Shown here: positions 1-5,542 of the stretch, piece by piece
How positions within the stretch are numbered: position 1 is the first letter of the stretch
How the letters are laid out: each line of letters starts with the position of its first letter
The notes under the pieces: model-generated
What the model was told of the DNA's origin: nothing
Database searches by the model: none
The model's input: only the letters and a program-made list of their open reading frames with translations
Program-made: the position numbers and the translations under genes
DNA from: Clostridia bacterium
Lineage (GTDB): Bacteria; Bacillota; Clostridia; Christensenellales; CAG-1252
NCBI GenBank assembly: GCA_017455385.1
Contig: JAFTBD010000058.1
Span: forward strand, 1 to 9,657
DNA: 9,657 bases
Direction of reading: 5' to 3'

Positions 1-2
1 AT

Positions 3-179
3 GGAGACAAGGGTGTCCTAATATCGAGCCAAGGAGGAAGTGTTGTGGGCTTTGACGTACGGCTTTCCATCGCGGAGAACGGGACGGATATTCCCGAGGC
101 GATGCACCTCGCCGACGAGAGGATGTATGAGGATAAGCGAAAATATTACGAAGACCACCCGGAAAAGATATATAGGTGA
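3..179 (+). CDS. C-terminal fragment of a probable GGDEF-domain (diguanylate cyclase-like) protein, 5' truncated
   Basis: Only the last 58 codons are in the window; the reading frame is open from base 3 to the TGA at 177-179. The segment DIPEAMHLADERMYEDKRKY resembles the end of many clostridial GGDEF domains, where a conserved A-D-x-x-M-Y-x-x-K helix closes the fold. GGDEF proteins make, or in degenerate forms bind, the second messenger cyclic di-GMP. The GGDEF signature itself would lie upstream and cannot be checked, so activity is unknown. The S-x-G strand normally found just before this helix is not intact in the frame used: the frame reads VRLSIAENG, whereas frame 1 reads LTYGF at 52-66. 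A one-base frameshift near 64-68 is therefore possible. A DUF3784-like gene follows after 12 bases, so the two may be co-transcribed. Confidence 0.62.
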   Translation, partial: GDKGVLISSQGGSVVGFDVRLSIAENGTDIPEAMHLADERMYEDKRKYYEDHPEKIYR

Positions 180-191
180 CGTGAGGGGAAT

Positions 192-506
192 ATGATCGCG
201 GGCGTTATCGTGAAAGAGGCAGTCGGACTGCTCATCATCGTATTGGGACTCGTGCTGTGGCTCGGACGGAAAGTGTCCATCTTGCACGCGTATCATTATA
301 AAAACGTGAAAGAGGAGAATCTCCCCGCCTATTGCCGAATGATGGGGATCGGCTTGATGCTCGTCGGTCTCGGCATCGCGGTCTCCGGCATCCTCGACCT
401 ATTCTATTCCGCCCTGTGGTGGATCCCCACAGTGGTCGGCTTCGTTCTCGGACTCACAGTGCTCTTTATCGCACAGAAAAAGTATAACGGCTCAATTCTC
501 GGATAG
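192..506 (+). CDS. Small membrane protein, DUF3784-like
   Basis: A 104-residue protein with an N-terminal membrane helix (about residues 8-25), a short polar connector with AYHYKNVKEE, a second helix (about 49-70) and a third hydrophobic stretch (about 75-95), ending in AQKKYNG. This arrangement and the HAYHYKNV motif match my recollection of the DUF3784 family of small Bacillota membrane proteins, whose function is not known. The start is supported by a purine-rich GAGGGGAA stretch 3-10 bases upstream of the ATG. It sits between the GGDEF-like gene end and a lipoprotein gene with only a 17-base gap, so the three may share a transcript; no promoter is evident directly in front of it. The family assignment is from motif memory rather than a search. 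Confidence 0.7.
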   Translation: MIAGVIVKEAVGLLIIVLGLVLWLGRKVSILHAYHYKNVKEENLPAYCRMMGIGLMLVGLGIAVSGILDLFYSALWWIPTVVGFVLGLTVLFIAQKKYNGSILG

Positions 507-523
507 AGCCAAAGGAGAATAAA

Positions 524-1153
524 ATGCGTAAACCGATCATATGTATCGTTTTAACAATAATGTTATCGGCGCTGTCATTTACGTTCATTACGGGGTGTGA
601 TGATGAGCCGCAAATGGTAAAACTCAAAGTTGATTTCGCTACATTCTTTTATGACGGTGCGCCCAAAAGTGTCACTGTTACTGCCGAAAACGGTATGACC
701 GAAGGATGGAAGATAACTTATGTCAATGAGGACGGCGTAGAAGTCGATTCGCCTGTCGAAGCGGGCATCTATGATGTGACGGTCTCTATGGCGAATAGCG
801 GATATAGGAGCAGAAAGGTCAAAAGCACATTGACGATCGAAAAGGCGCCGATCTGTGTATTAATATGGCCCCAGATAGTACCAAACAACGGAGACGAGCT
901 CGTCCTTACCGCTGGGCAAGAATTGGATGATTCTATGCTTGCATTTACCGAGGTTTCTCCTGAACTATGTCCGAGTATAGCGTCAGTTCCCGGTCGTTTT
1001 TCATGGGTTTCCGGACAGGAGCTTTCTCCCGAGAGAACTTTATACGACGTCATTTTTATACCTGTGAACGCCAAAAATTATAAGTCGCTCAGATTGTCGG
1101 ATGCTTATGGTGGGGATTATATGTTGCCGATCACGGTATTGCCGGCGGATTGA
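524..1153 (+). CDS. Secreted lipoprotein with two Ig-like (MBG-type) modules
   Basis: This 209-residue protein starts with a typical lipoprotein signal peptide: MRK, a hydrophobic core, then the lipobox ITGC with the lipidated Cys at residue 25, followed by acidic residues. It should be anchored on the outer face of the cytoplasmic membrane. Residues about 36-107 look like one MBG/Big-type repeat: FYDGAPKSVTV, then AGIYDVTVSM and TLTIEKA. Residues about 110-207 look like a second, divergent module with GRFSWVSG and YDVIFIPVNAKNYKSL before a final ITVLP strand. Such modules are common in clostridial surface proteins as spacers or adhesive domains; no enzymatic domain is visible. The ribosome binding site AAAGGAGAA is well placed. 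Codon use is clearly more AT-rich than in the neighbouring genes, which may point to recent acquisition or relaxed selection. A terminator follows directly. Confidence 0.82.
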   Translation: MRKPIICIVLTIMLSALSFTFITGCDDEPQMVKLKVDFATFFYDGAPKSVTVTAENGMTEGWKITYVNEDGVEVDSPVEAGIYDVTVSMANSGYRSRKVKSTLTIEKAPICVLIWPQIVPNNGDELVLTAGQELDDSMLAFTEVSPELCPSIASVPGRFSWVSGQELSPERTLYDVIFIPVNAKNYKSLRLSDAYGGDYMLPITVLPAD

Positions 1154-1185
1154 CGGTGCTCTATTCTCTGATGGATAAATAGGAA

Positions 1186-1209
1186 GGGCAACGCGCCCGT
1201 CTTTTTTTT
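1186..1209 (+). terminator. Rho-independent terminator after the lipoprotein gene
   Basis: GGGC at 1186-1189 pairs with GCCC at 1195-1198 around the loop AACGC, and an eight-T tract follows at 1202-1209. The stem is short but GC-only. It lies 32 bases after the lipoprotein stop and separates that transcript from the iscS promoter at 1241. Confidence 0.75.
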
Positions 1210-1232
1210 GCAAAAATTTTTCCCATCCGCTA

Positions 1233-1258
1233 TTTACCTATTGACAAGGTAGGTTGGT
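1233..1258 (+). promoter_or_regulatory. Candidate Rrf2-type operator over the iscS -35 box
   Basis: TACCT at 1235-1239 and AGGTA at 1247-1251 form a perfect inverted repeat with a 7-base spacer, centred on the -35 hexamer. The larger block TTTACCTA, 6 bases, AGGTAGGTTGGT is closely similar to a block at the metY promoter (3036-3057). Binding here would block RNA polymerase. The Rrf2-family regulator encoded at 5929-6360 is the obvious candidate ligand, by proximity and family role; binding is not shown by the sequence. Confidence 0.5.
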
Positions 1259-1269
1259 CGTGCTATAAT
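1241..1269 (+). promoter_or_regulatory. Consensus sigma-A promoter of iscS-nifU
   Basis: TTGACA at 1241-1246 and TATAAT at 1264-1269 are separated by exactly 17 bases, and TGC directly before the -10 gives an extended -10. This is a full match to the housekeeping consensus. Transcription would begin near 1276, about 20 bases before the iscS start. Such a strong core promoter usually needs a repressor, and an inverted repeat overlaps the -35 box. Confidence 0.88.
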
Positions 1270-1296
1270 GCCGTTATTACGGATAAGAGGTGCGAT

Positions 1297-2484
1297 ATGC
1301 AGGTTTATTTGGATAATGCGGCGACAACGAAAATGAGCCGTGCCGCCATTGATGCGATGATGCCTTATTTCGAGGAAGTCTATGGCAATCCGTCCAGTCT
1401 CCATTCGATGGGGCAGCAGGCGAAAGAGGTCTTGGACGAGGCGCGATCCACGGTGGCGGCTTGTCTCGGTGCGGCGCCGAATGAGATCTACTTCACGTCG
1501 GGCGGGAGCGAGGCGGATAACCAAGCCATCCTCTCCGCGGCGGCTATCGGCGCGCGGAAAGGGAAGAAGCACTTCATCACGACGGCATTCGAGCATCACG
1601 CCGTCCTCCACACCTTGAAAAAGCTCGAGAAAGACGGCTACGAAGTCACTTATCTGCCTGTGGGGCGGGAGGGGAATATCACCGCAGAGCAGGTGGAGAA
1701 AGCCATTCGCGAGGACACCTGCCTCGTCACCACGATGACCGCGAATAATGAGATCGGCTCCGTGCTCCCCATCGCGGAGATCGGCGCGGTCTGCCGCGCG
1801 CGGAAAGTCCCGTTCCACACCGACGCCGTGCAGGCGGTCGGACATATTCCCGTGAACGTAGCCGAAATGAACGTCGATATGCTGTCTCTCTCGGCGCATA
1901 AGTTCCACGGACCGAAAGGCGTGGGCGTCCTCTACGCGCGGAGAGGCATATTCCTCTCCTCCCTCATCGAGGGCGGCGCGCAGGAGCGCGGCAAACGCGC
2001 AGGCACCGAGAACCTCGCGGGGATCGTGGGGCTCGCCGCCGCGCTCAAGGAAGCCACCGACCACCTCGCAGAGAATATGGCGAAGGTCACCGCTCTGCGC
2101 GATAAGCTCATCGCAGGGCTCGGCGCCATTCCGCATTCCGTCCTGAACGGCGACAAAGTGAGCCGCCTTCCCGGCAACGTGCATTTCTGTTTCGAGGGCA
2201 TCGAAGGGGAGAGCCTCCTTTTGCTTCTCGATTCGTACGGTGTGGAAGCGTCGTCGGGGTCGGCGTGTACGTCGGGCTCTCTGGATCCCAGTCACGTCCT
2301 TCTCGCCATCGGACACCCGCACGAGATCGCGCACGGCTCGCTCCGCCTCTCCTTGTCCGAATACACCACGGAGGATGAGATCGACTTTGCTTTACAGGTC
2401 ATCCCCACGGTCGTGGAGCGTCTCCGCGGTATGTCCCCCATTTGGCGCGATAAAGTCAACGGCATCAAACCGTTTTTACTATAA
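1297..2484 (+). CDS. iscS: Cysteine desulfurase (IscS/NifS class)
   Basis: A 395-residue PLP enzyme that converts L-cysteine to L-alanine and leaves a persulfide on its catalytic cysteine, supplying sulfur for Fe-S clusters and other sulfur-containing products in the cytoplasm. The N-terminus YLDNAATT is the family hallmark. His100 (in EHHAV), the PLP lysine Lys202 (in LSAHKFHGPKG) and the persulfide cysteine Cys324 (in SGSACTSGSLDPSHVL) match E. coli IscS His104, Lys206 and Cys328 with a constant offset of four. The length is normal, and the long flexible loop with SSGSACTSGS marks a group I enzyme. The ATG follows an AGAGGTG ribosome binding site. nifU starts 15 bases after the stop, so the two form one unit. 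NifS and IscS names are both used for such clostridial proteins. Confidence 0.96.
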   Translation: MQVYLDNAATTKMSRAAIDAMMPYFEEVYGNPSSLHSMGQQAKEVLDEARSTVAACLGAAPNEIYFTSGGSEADNQAILSAAAIGARKGKKHFITTAFEHHAVLHTLKKLEKDGYEVTYLPVGREGNITAEQVEKAIREDTCLVTTMTANNEIGSVLPIAEIGAVCRARKVPFHTDAVQAVGHIPVNVAEMNVDMLSLSAHKFHGPKGVGVLYARRGIFLSSLIEGGAQERGKRAGTENLAGIVGLAAALKEATDHLAENMAKVTALRDKLIAGLGAIPHSVLNGDKVSRLPGNVHFCFEGIEGESLLLLLDSYGVEASSGSACTSGSLDPSHVLLAIGHPHEIAHGSLRLSLSEYTTEDEIDFALQVIPTVVERLRGMSPIWRDKVNGIKPFLL

Positions 2485-2499
2485 TAAGGAGAAATATAT

Positions 2500-2928
2500 A
2501 TGGCATTATATAGTGATAAAGTAATGGATCATTTCCGCAATCCCCGCAACGTCGGCGTCATCGAGGACGCGAACGGCGTGGGCGAGGTAGGCAACGCCAA
2601 ATGCGGCGACATTATGAAGATATACTTAAAGATCGTGGACGGCATCATCGTGGACGTCAAGTTCGAGACATTCGGGTGCGGCTCCGCCATCGCGTCCAGC
2701 TCGATGGCTACCGAGATGATAAAGGGCAAGCCCCTGTCGCAGGCGCTCGAACTGACGAATAAAGCGGTCGCGGAAGCCTTGGACGGTCTCCCCGCACATA
2801 AGATGCATTGCTCCGTCCTCGCAGAGGAAGCCATCAAGCGCGCCATCTTGGACTATTATCAGAGGGAAGGCATCCCCTACGACGAGGAGCAGTTCCGTTC
2901 GGTGGACTGTTGCCATTGCGAGGGGTGA
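2500..2928 (+). CDS. nifU: Iron-sulfur cluster assembly scaffold (NifU/IscU type) with an extra cysteine-rich tail
   Basis: A 142-residue scaffold on which the Fe-S cluster is built with sulfur from IscS before transfer to target proteins. The three cluster-binding cysteines are present: Cys35 in NAKCGD, Cys60 in FGCGSAI and Cys104 in MHCSVLAEEA, along with Asp37, which in this family destabilises the cluster to permit release. The N-terminus with VMDHFRNPRNVG is characteristic. It corresponds to the N-terminal IscU-like domain of NifU, without the ferredoxin or C-terminal Nfu domains. After the usual end of the fold there is a tail of roughly 15-20 residues ending in DCCHCEG, which adds three cysteines and a histidine. 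The ribosome binding site AAGGAG is ideal. It is the last gene of the unit and is followed by a strong terminator. Confidence 0.95.
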   Translation: MALYSDKVMDHFRNPRNVGVIEDANGVGEVGNAKCGDIMKIYLKIVDGIIVDVKFETFGCGSAIASSSMATEMIKGKPLSQALELTNKAVAEALDGLPAHKMHCSVLAEEAIKRAILDYYQREGIPYDEEQFRSVDCCHCEG

Positions 2929-2952
2929 GCGCCATCCTTTTCGCCGGAAAAT

Positions 2953-2991
2953 GAGATCGAATAATTCGGTCTCTTTTTTTTGTTTTTTTTT
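2953..2991 (+). terminator. Rho-independent terminator after nifU
   Basis: GAGATCGAA at 2953-2961 pairs with TTCGGTCTC at 2965-2973 (nine pairs, one of them G-T) around the loop TAA, followed by eight T, a G and nine more T. It starts 24 bases after the nifU stop and ends 10 bases before the next -35 box. Confidence 0.92.
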
Positions 2992-3001
2992 GCAAAAACG
3001 T

Positions 3002-3031
3002 TTGACAGGTCACATTTGGGTGTGCTATTAT
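3002..3031 (+). promoter_or_regulatory. Sigma-A promoter of the leader-metY-cysK unit
   Basis: TTGACA at 3002-3007 and TATTAT at 3026-3031 are spaced by 18 bases, with an extended TGC before the -10. Transcription would start near 3038, leaving an RNA leader of about 160 bases before metY. That leader contains a small open reading frame at 3074-3145. Confidence 0.82.
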
Positions 3032-3035
3032 CATA

Positions 3036-3057
3036 TTAACCTACGAGGTAAGTGGGT
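3036..3057 (+). promoter_or_regulatory. Candidate operator at the metY transcription start, related to the iscS one
   Basis: TTAACCTA at 3036-3043, a 2-base gap and AGGTAAGTGGGT at 3046-3057 match the block at 1233-1258 in 17 of 20 bases outside the gap. ACCT/AGGT form an inverted repeat with a 3-base spacer. The site lies just downstream of the -10, around the predicted start point, where bound protein would hinder initiation. The spacing differs by four bases from the iscS copy, which weakens the case for identical binding. Confidence 0.4.
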
Positions 3058-3073
3058 AGAAGGAGAAGCCAAA

Positions 3074-3145
3074 ATGACCGACGAACTCAAAGTGCTTGTA
3101 CGCAAGAATTTCCGTTTCGGACGAATGTGCGATCGATGTTGCTGA
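3074..3145 (+). CDS. Short cysteine-codon leader peptide upstream of metY-cysK
   Basis: A 23-codon reading frame whose product ends with Met-Cys-Asp-Arg-Cys-Cys and then a stop. It has a good ribosome binding site (AAGGAG at 3060-3065, 8 bases before the ATG), lies within the predicted transcript, and ends 51 bases before the sulfhydrylase gene. Three of its last five residues are cysteine, including a Cys-Cys pair directly before the stop. Leader peptides rich in the codon of the pathway's product sense the charged tRNA through ribosome stalling; cysteine-rich upstream frames of this kind are known before sulfur genes in mycobacteria. I infer the same role here. No canonical terminator with a U-tract lies between the peptide and metY, so any control would have to be Rho-dependent or translational. 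The basic, aromatic middle (VRKNFRFGR) suggests a real peptide rather than a chance frame, but coding remains unproven. Confidence 0.72.
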   Translation: MTDELKVLVRKNFRFGRMCDRCC

Positions 3146-3196
3146 GGAATAGCGCCAAACGATCAACGTTCAATAAGAAATAAAGGAGATACTATT

Positions 3197-4480
3197 ATGT
3201 CACAGTACAGATTCGAAACATTACAAATACACGTCGGGCAGGAGACTCCCGATCCAGCTACGGACGCAAGGGCGGTACCCATCTACGCCACCACGTCCTA
3301 CGTTTTCAAAGATTCCGCACAGGCGGCTGGCAGATTCGGGCTCACCGAGGGCGGCAATATCTACACCCGCCTTATGAACCCCACCAGCGACGTCTTCGAG
3401 AAGAGGATCGCCGCTCTCGAGGGCGGCGCGGCGGCGCTCGCCACGGCGTCCGGCTCCTCCGCCATCACCTACGCCATCCAGAACATCGCCACGGCGGGCG
3501 ACCACATCGTCGCGTCTACCAATCTCTATGGCGGCAGTTTCAACCTCTTGGCGCATACCTTGAGAGAGCAGGGGCTCACCACCACCTTCGTGGATCCGTC
3601 CGATCCCGCGAATTTCGAGAGGGCGATACAGCCGAATACCAAGCTCCTCTACGCGGAGACTCTCGGAAACCCCAATTCCGACGTTTTGGACATCGAGGCG
3701 GTCTCCGCCGTCGCGCATAAGCACGGCATCCCCCTCATCGTGGACAATACCTTCGCGACGCCCTTCCTGCTTCGTCCCATCGAGCACGGCGCGGACGTAG
3801 TCGTACATTCCGCCACCAAGTTCATCGGCGGGCACGGCACGGTGATGGGCGGCGTGGTCGTGGACGGCGGCAAGTTCGACTGGGCGCAGAATGATAAATT
3901 CCCCGGTCTCTCTCAGCCGAATCCTTCCTATCACGGCGTCGTATTCACCGAGGCGTGCGGGAACCTTGCCTACATTCTGAAACTACGCACCACCTTGATG
4001 AGAGACCAAGGCGCGGCGATCTCCCCCTTCAATTCTTTCCTGCTTTTGCAGGGATTGGAGACGCTGTCGCTACGCTTGGAGCGCCACGTGGAGAATGCGC
4101 TCAAGGTCGTTGAATTCCTGAAGAACCATCCGCAGGTGGAGAAGGTGAATCATCCTTCCCTCGAGACGGGTCATCAGAAGGCGCTCTACGACAAGTATTT
4201 CCCGAACGGCGCGGCGTCCATCTTCACTTTCGAGGTGAAAGGAGATGCGGAGAAGGCGAAAAAGTTCACGGAGAGCCTGTCGCTTTTCAGCCTGCTCGCC
4301 AACGTGGCGGACGTCAAGTCCCTCGTCATCCATCCGGCGTCCACGACCCACTCACAGCTCTCGGAGGAGGAGCTCCTCGCCGCGGGCATCAAACCCAATA
4401 CCGTCCGCCTGTCCATCGGGACGGAGCATATCGACGACATCATCGCAGACCTCGAAGCGGGTTTTGCGGCTATCAAATAA
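3197..4480 (+). CDS. metY: O-acetylhomoserine sulfhydrylase (Cys/Met metabolism PLP enzyme)
   Basis: A 427-residue cytoplasmic PLP enzyme that joins O-acetylhomoserine and sulfide to give homocysteine and acetate, the direct sulfhydrylation route to methionine. The N-terminus (FETLQIHVGQ, then PIYATTSYVF) is typical of this subgroup, as is the length, which exceeds the roughly 380-400 residues of cystathionine synthases and lyases. PLP-contacting elements are visible: NIYTRLMNPT with Tyr56 and Arg58, Asp183 in IVDNTFATP, and the Schiff-base Lys208 in HSATKFIGGHG. The SRLSIG-like end appears as TVRLSIGTEHIDDI. It has an AAAGGAG ribosome binding site and is the first large gene after the cysteine leader; cysK follows by 20 bases. 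Substrate preference (O-acetylhomoserine rather than O-acetylserine or O-succinylhomoserine) is by family similarity. The acetyltransferase that would make the substrate is not in the window. Confidence 0.93.
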   Translation: MSQYRFETLQIHVGQETPDPATDARAVPIYATTSYVFKDSAQAAGRFGLTEGGNIYTRLMNPTSDVFEKRIAALEGGAAALATASGSSAITYAIQNIATAGDHIVASTNLYGGSFNLLAHTLREQGLTTTFVDPSDPANFERAIQPNTKLLYAETLGNPNSDVLDIEAVSAVAHKHGIPLIVDNTFATPFLLRPIEHGADVVVHSATKFIGGHGTVMGGVVVDGGKFDWAQNDKFPGLSQPNPSYHGVVFTEACGNLAYILKLRTTLMRDQGAAISPFNSFLLLQGLETLSLRLERHVENALKVVEFLKNHPQVEKVNHPSLETGHQKALYDKYFPNGAASIFTFEVKGDAEKAKKFTESLSLFSLLANVADVKSLVIHPASTTHSQLSEEELLAAGIKPNTVRLSIGTEHIDDIIADLEAGFAAIK

Positions 4481-4500
4481 TATAAAAGGAGAATAAAACT

Positions 4501-5433
4501 ATGTCTGCTATCTATACATCTGCCGATCAATTGGTCGGGAAGACCCCGCTACTGGAACTCACCCACATCGAAAAGGAGCTCGGACTCAAAGCCAAGATCC
4601 TCGCGAAACTGGAATACTTCAACCCCGCAGGCTCCGTGAAAGATCGTATCGCGAAGGCGATGATCGAGGACGCGGAGGCGAAAGGTCTCTTGAAGGAAGG
4701 CTCCGTCATCATCGAGCCCACCTCGGGTAATACCGGCATCGGACTTGCGTCCATCGCCGCGGCGAAAGGATATAGGATCATCATCGTGATGCCGGAGACG
4801 ATGTCCGTCGAACGTCGTCAACTGATGAAAGCGTACGGCGCGGAGCTCGTTCTCTCGGACGGCACAAAGGGCATGAAGGGCGCCATCGCCAAGGCGGAGG
4901 AGATCGCCGCCGCGACGCCGAATAGCTTTATCCCCGGGCAATTCGTGAACCCCGCGAATCCCAAGACCCATTTCGAGACAACGGGTCCCGAGATCTACGC
5001 GGACACCGATGGGGAAGTGGACTTCCTCGTCGCGGGCGTCGGCACCGGCGGCACCATCACGGGAACGGGTGAATATTTGAAGAGTAAGAAGTCCTCTGTG
5101 AAGGTCGTTGCTGTCGAGCCCAAAACCAGCGCGGTGCTCTCCACGGGCGTCGCGGGTCCGCACAAGATACAGGGCATCGGCGCGGGATTCGTCCCCGACG
5201 TACTGAATACCAAGGTATACGACGAGATCATCCCCGTGGCGAATGAAGACGCTTTCGCGACCGGAAAGCTCATCGGCAAGAAAGAGGGAGTGCTCGTCGG
5301 CATCTCCTCGGGTGCGGCTACTTGGGCGGCGATCGAGCTTGCGAAGCGTCCCGAGAATGCGGGAAAGACCATCGTGGTGATATTGCCCGATACGGGTGAC
5401 AGGTATCTCTCCACACCGCTTTTCCAAGACTGA
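4501..5433 (+). CDS. cysK: Cysteine synthase A (O-acetylserine sulfhydrylase)
   Basis: A 310-residue PLP enzyme that makes L-cysteine from O-acetylserine and sulfide. Visible hallmarks are the PLP lysine Lys47 in NPAGSVKDR, the substrate loop TSGNTG at 74-79, the phosphate-binding glycine loop GTGGT at 181-185, IQGIGAGF at 223-230 (the region that, in CysK, receives the C-terminal tail of serine acetyltransferase) and Ser269 in GISSGA. The length matches CysK. Tight linkage to metY (20-base gap, AAAGGAG ribosome binding site) gives one transcript that assimilates sulfide into both sulfur amino acids. No serine acetyltransferase gene is present. In B. subtilis, CysK also binds the Rrf2 regulator CymR; an Rrf2 gene lies two genes downstream here, so a regulatory second job is conceivable but unproven. 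Confidence 0.95.
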   Translation: MSAIYTSADQLVGKTPLLELTHIEKELGLKAKILAKLEYFNPAGSVKDRIAKAMIEDAEAKGLLKEGSVIIEPTSGNTGIGLASIAAAKGYRIIIVMPETMSVERRQLMKAYGAELVLSDGTKGMKGAIAKAEEIAAATPNSFIPGQFVNPANPKTHFETTGPEIYADTDGEVDFLVAGVGTGGTITGTGEYLKSKKSSVKVVAVEPKTSAVLSTGVAGPHKIQGIGAGFVPDVLNTKVYDEIIPVANEDAFATGKLIGKKEGVLVGISSGAATWAAIELAKRPENAGKTIVVILPDTGDRYLSTPLFQD

Positions 5434-5457
5434 TCGAATAGGAACGAAGACTCATTT

Positions 5458-5483
5458 TTGCCCCGCGAGAAAACGCGGGGCAA
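5458..5483. other. Stable GC-rich hairpin between cysK and ridA, without U-tract
   Basis: TTGCCCCGCG at 5458-5467 pairs perfectly with CGCGGGGCAA at 5474-5483 around the loop AGAAAA, a 10-pair stem. There is no T-run on the 3' side in either direction (a T-run precedes the stem on the + strand), so it is not a standard intrinsic terminator. It could stop RNA decay or mark a processing point that sets metY-cysK levels apart from ridA. No promoter is visible between it and ridA. Confidence 0.6.
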
Positions 5484-5542
5484 TGCTCGTGTAAAGAGGG
5501 ATAGAGCTTGAAAGGTTGATTTTCGGGCGAAAAGAGGGTATT

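Noticed and set aside
1234..2334. Long minus-strand frame opposite iscS
   Set aside because: It mirrors the GC-rich iscS coding sequence, has arginine-rich low-complexity content and no recognisable domain; iscS is certain.
3032..3196. T-box or SAM riboswitch before metY
   Set aside because: The leader is about 160 bases, is largely taken up by the small reading frame, and lacks a visible T-box sequence, terminator/antiterminator pair or SAM-riboswitch-like structure.
3221..3934. Minus-strand frame opposite metY
   Set aside because: It is a shadow of metY, rich in Gly and Arg, with no domain.
4549..5427. Long minus-strand frame opposite cysK
   Set aside because: It is a shadow of cysK with no family motifs and no ribosome binding site.
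5484..5542. Separate promoter for ridA
   Set aside because: TTGAAA at 5508 and TATTAT at 5539 are 25 bases apart and the latter overlaps the start codon, so this is not a usable promoter.
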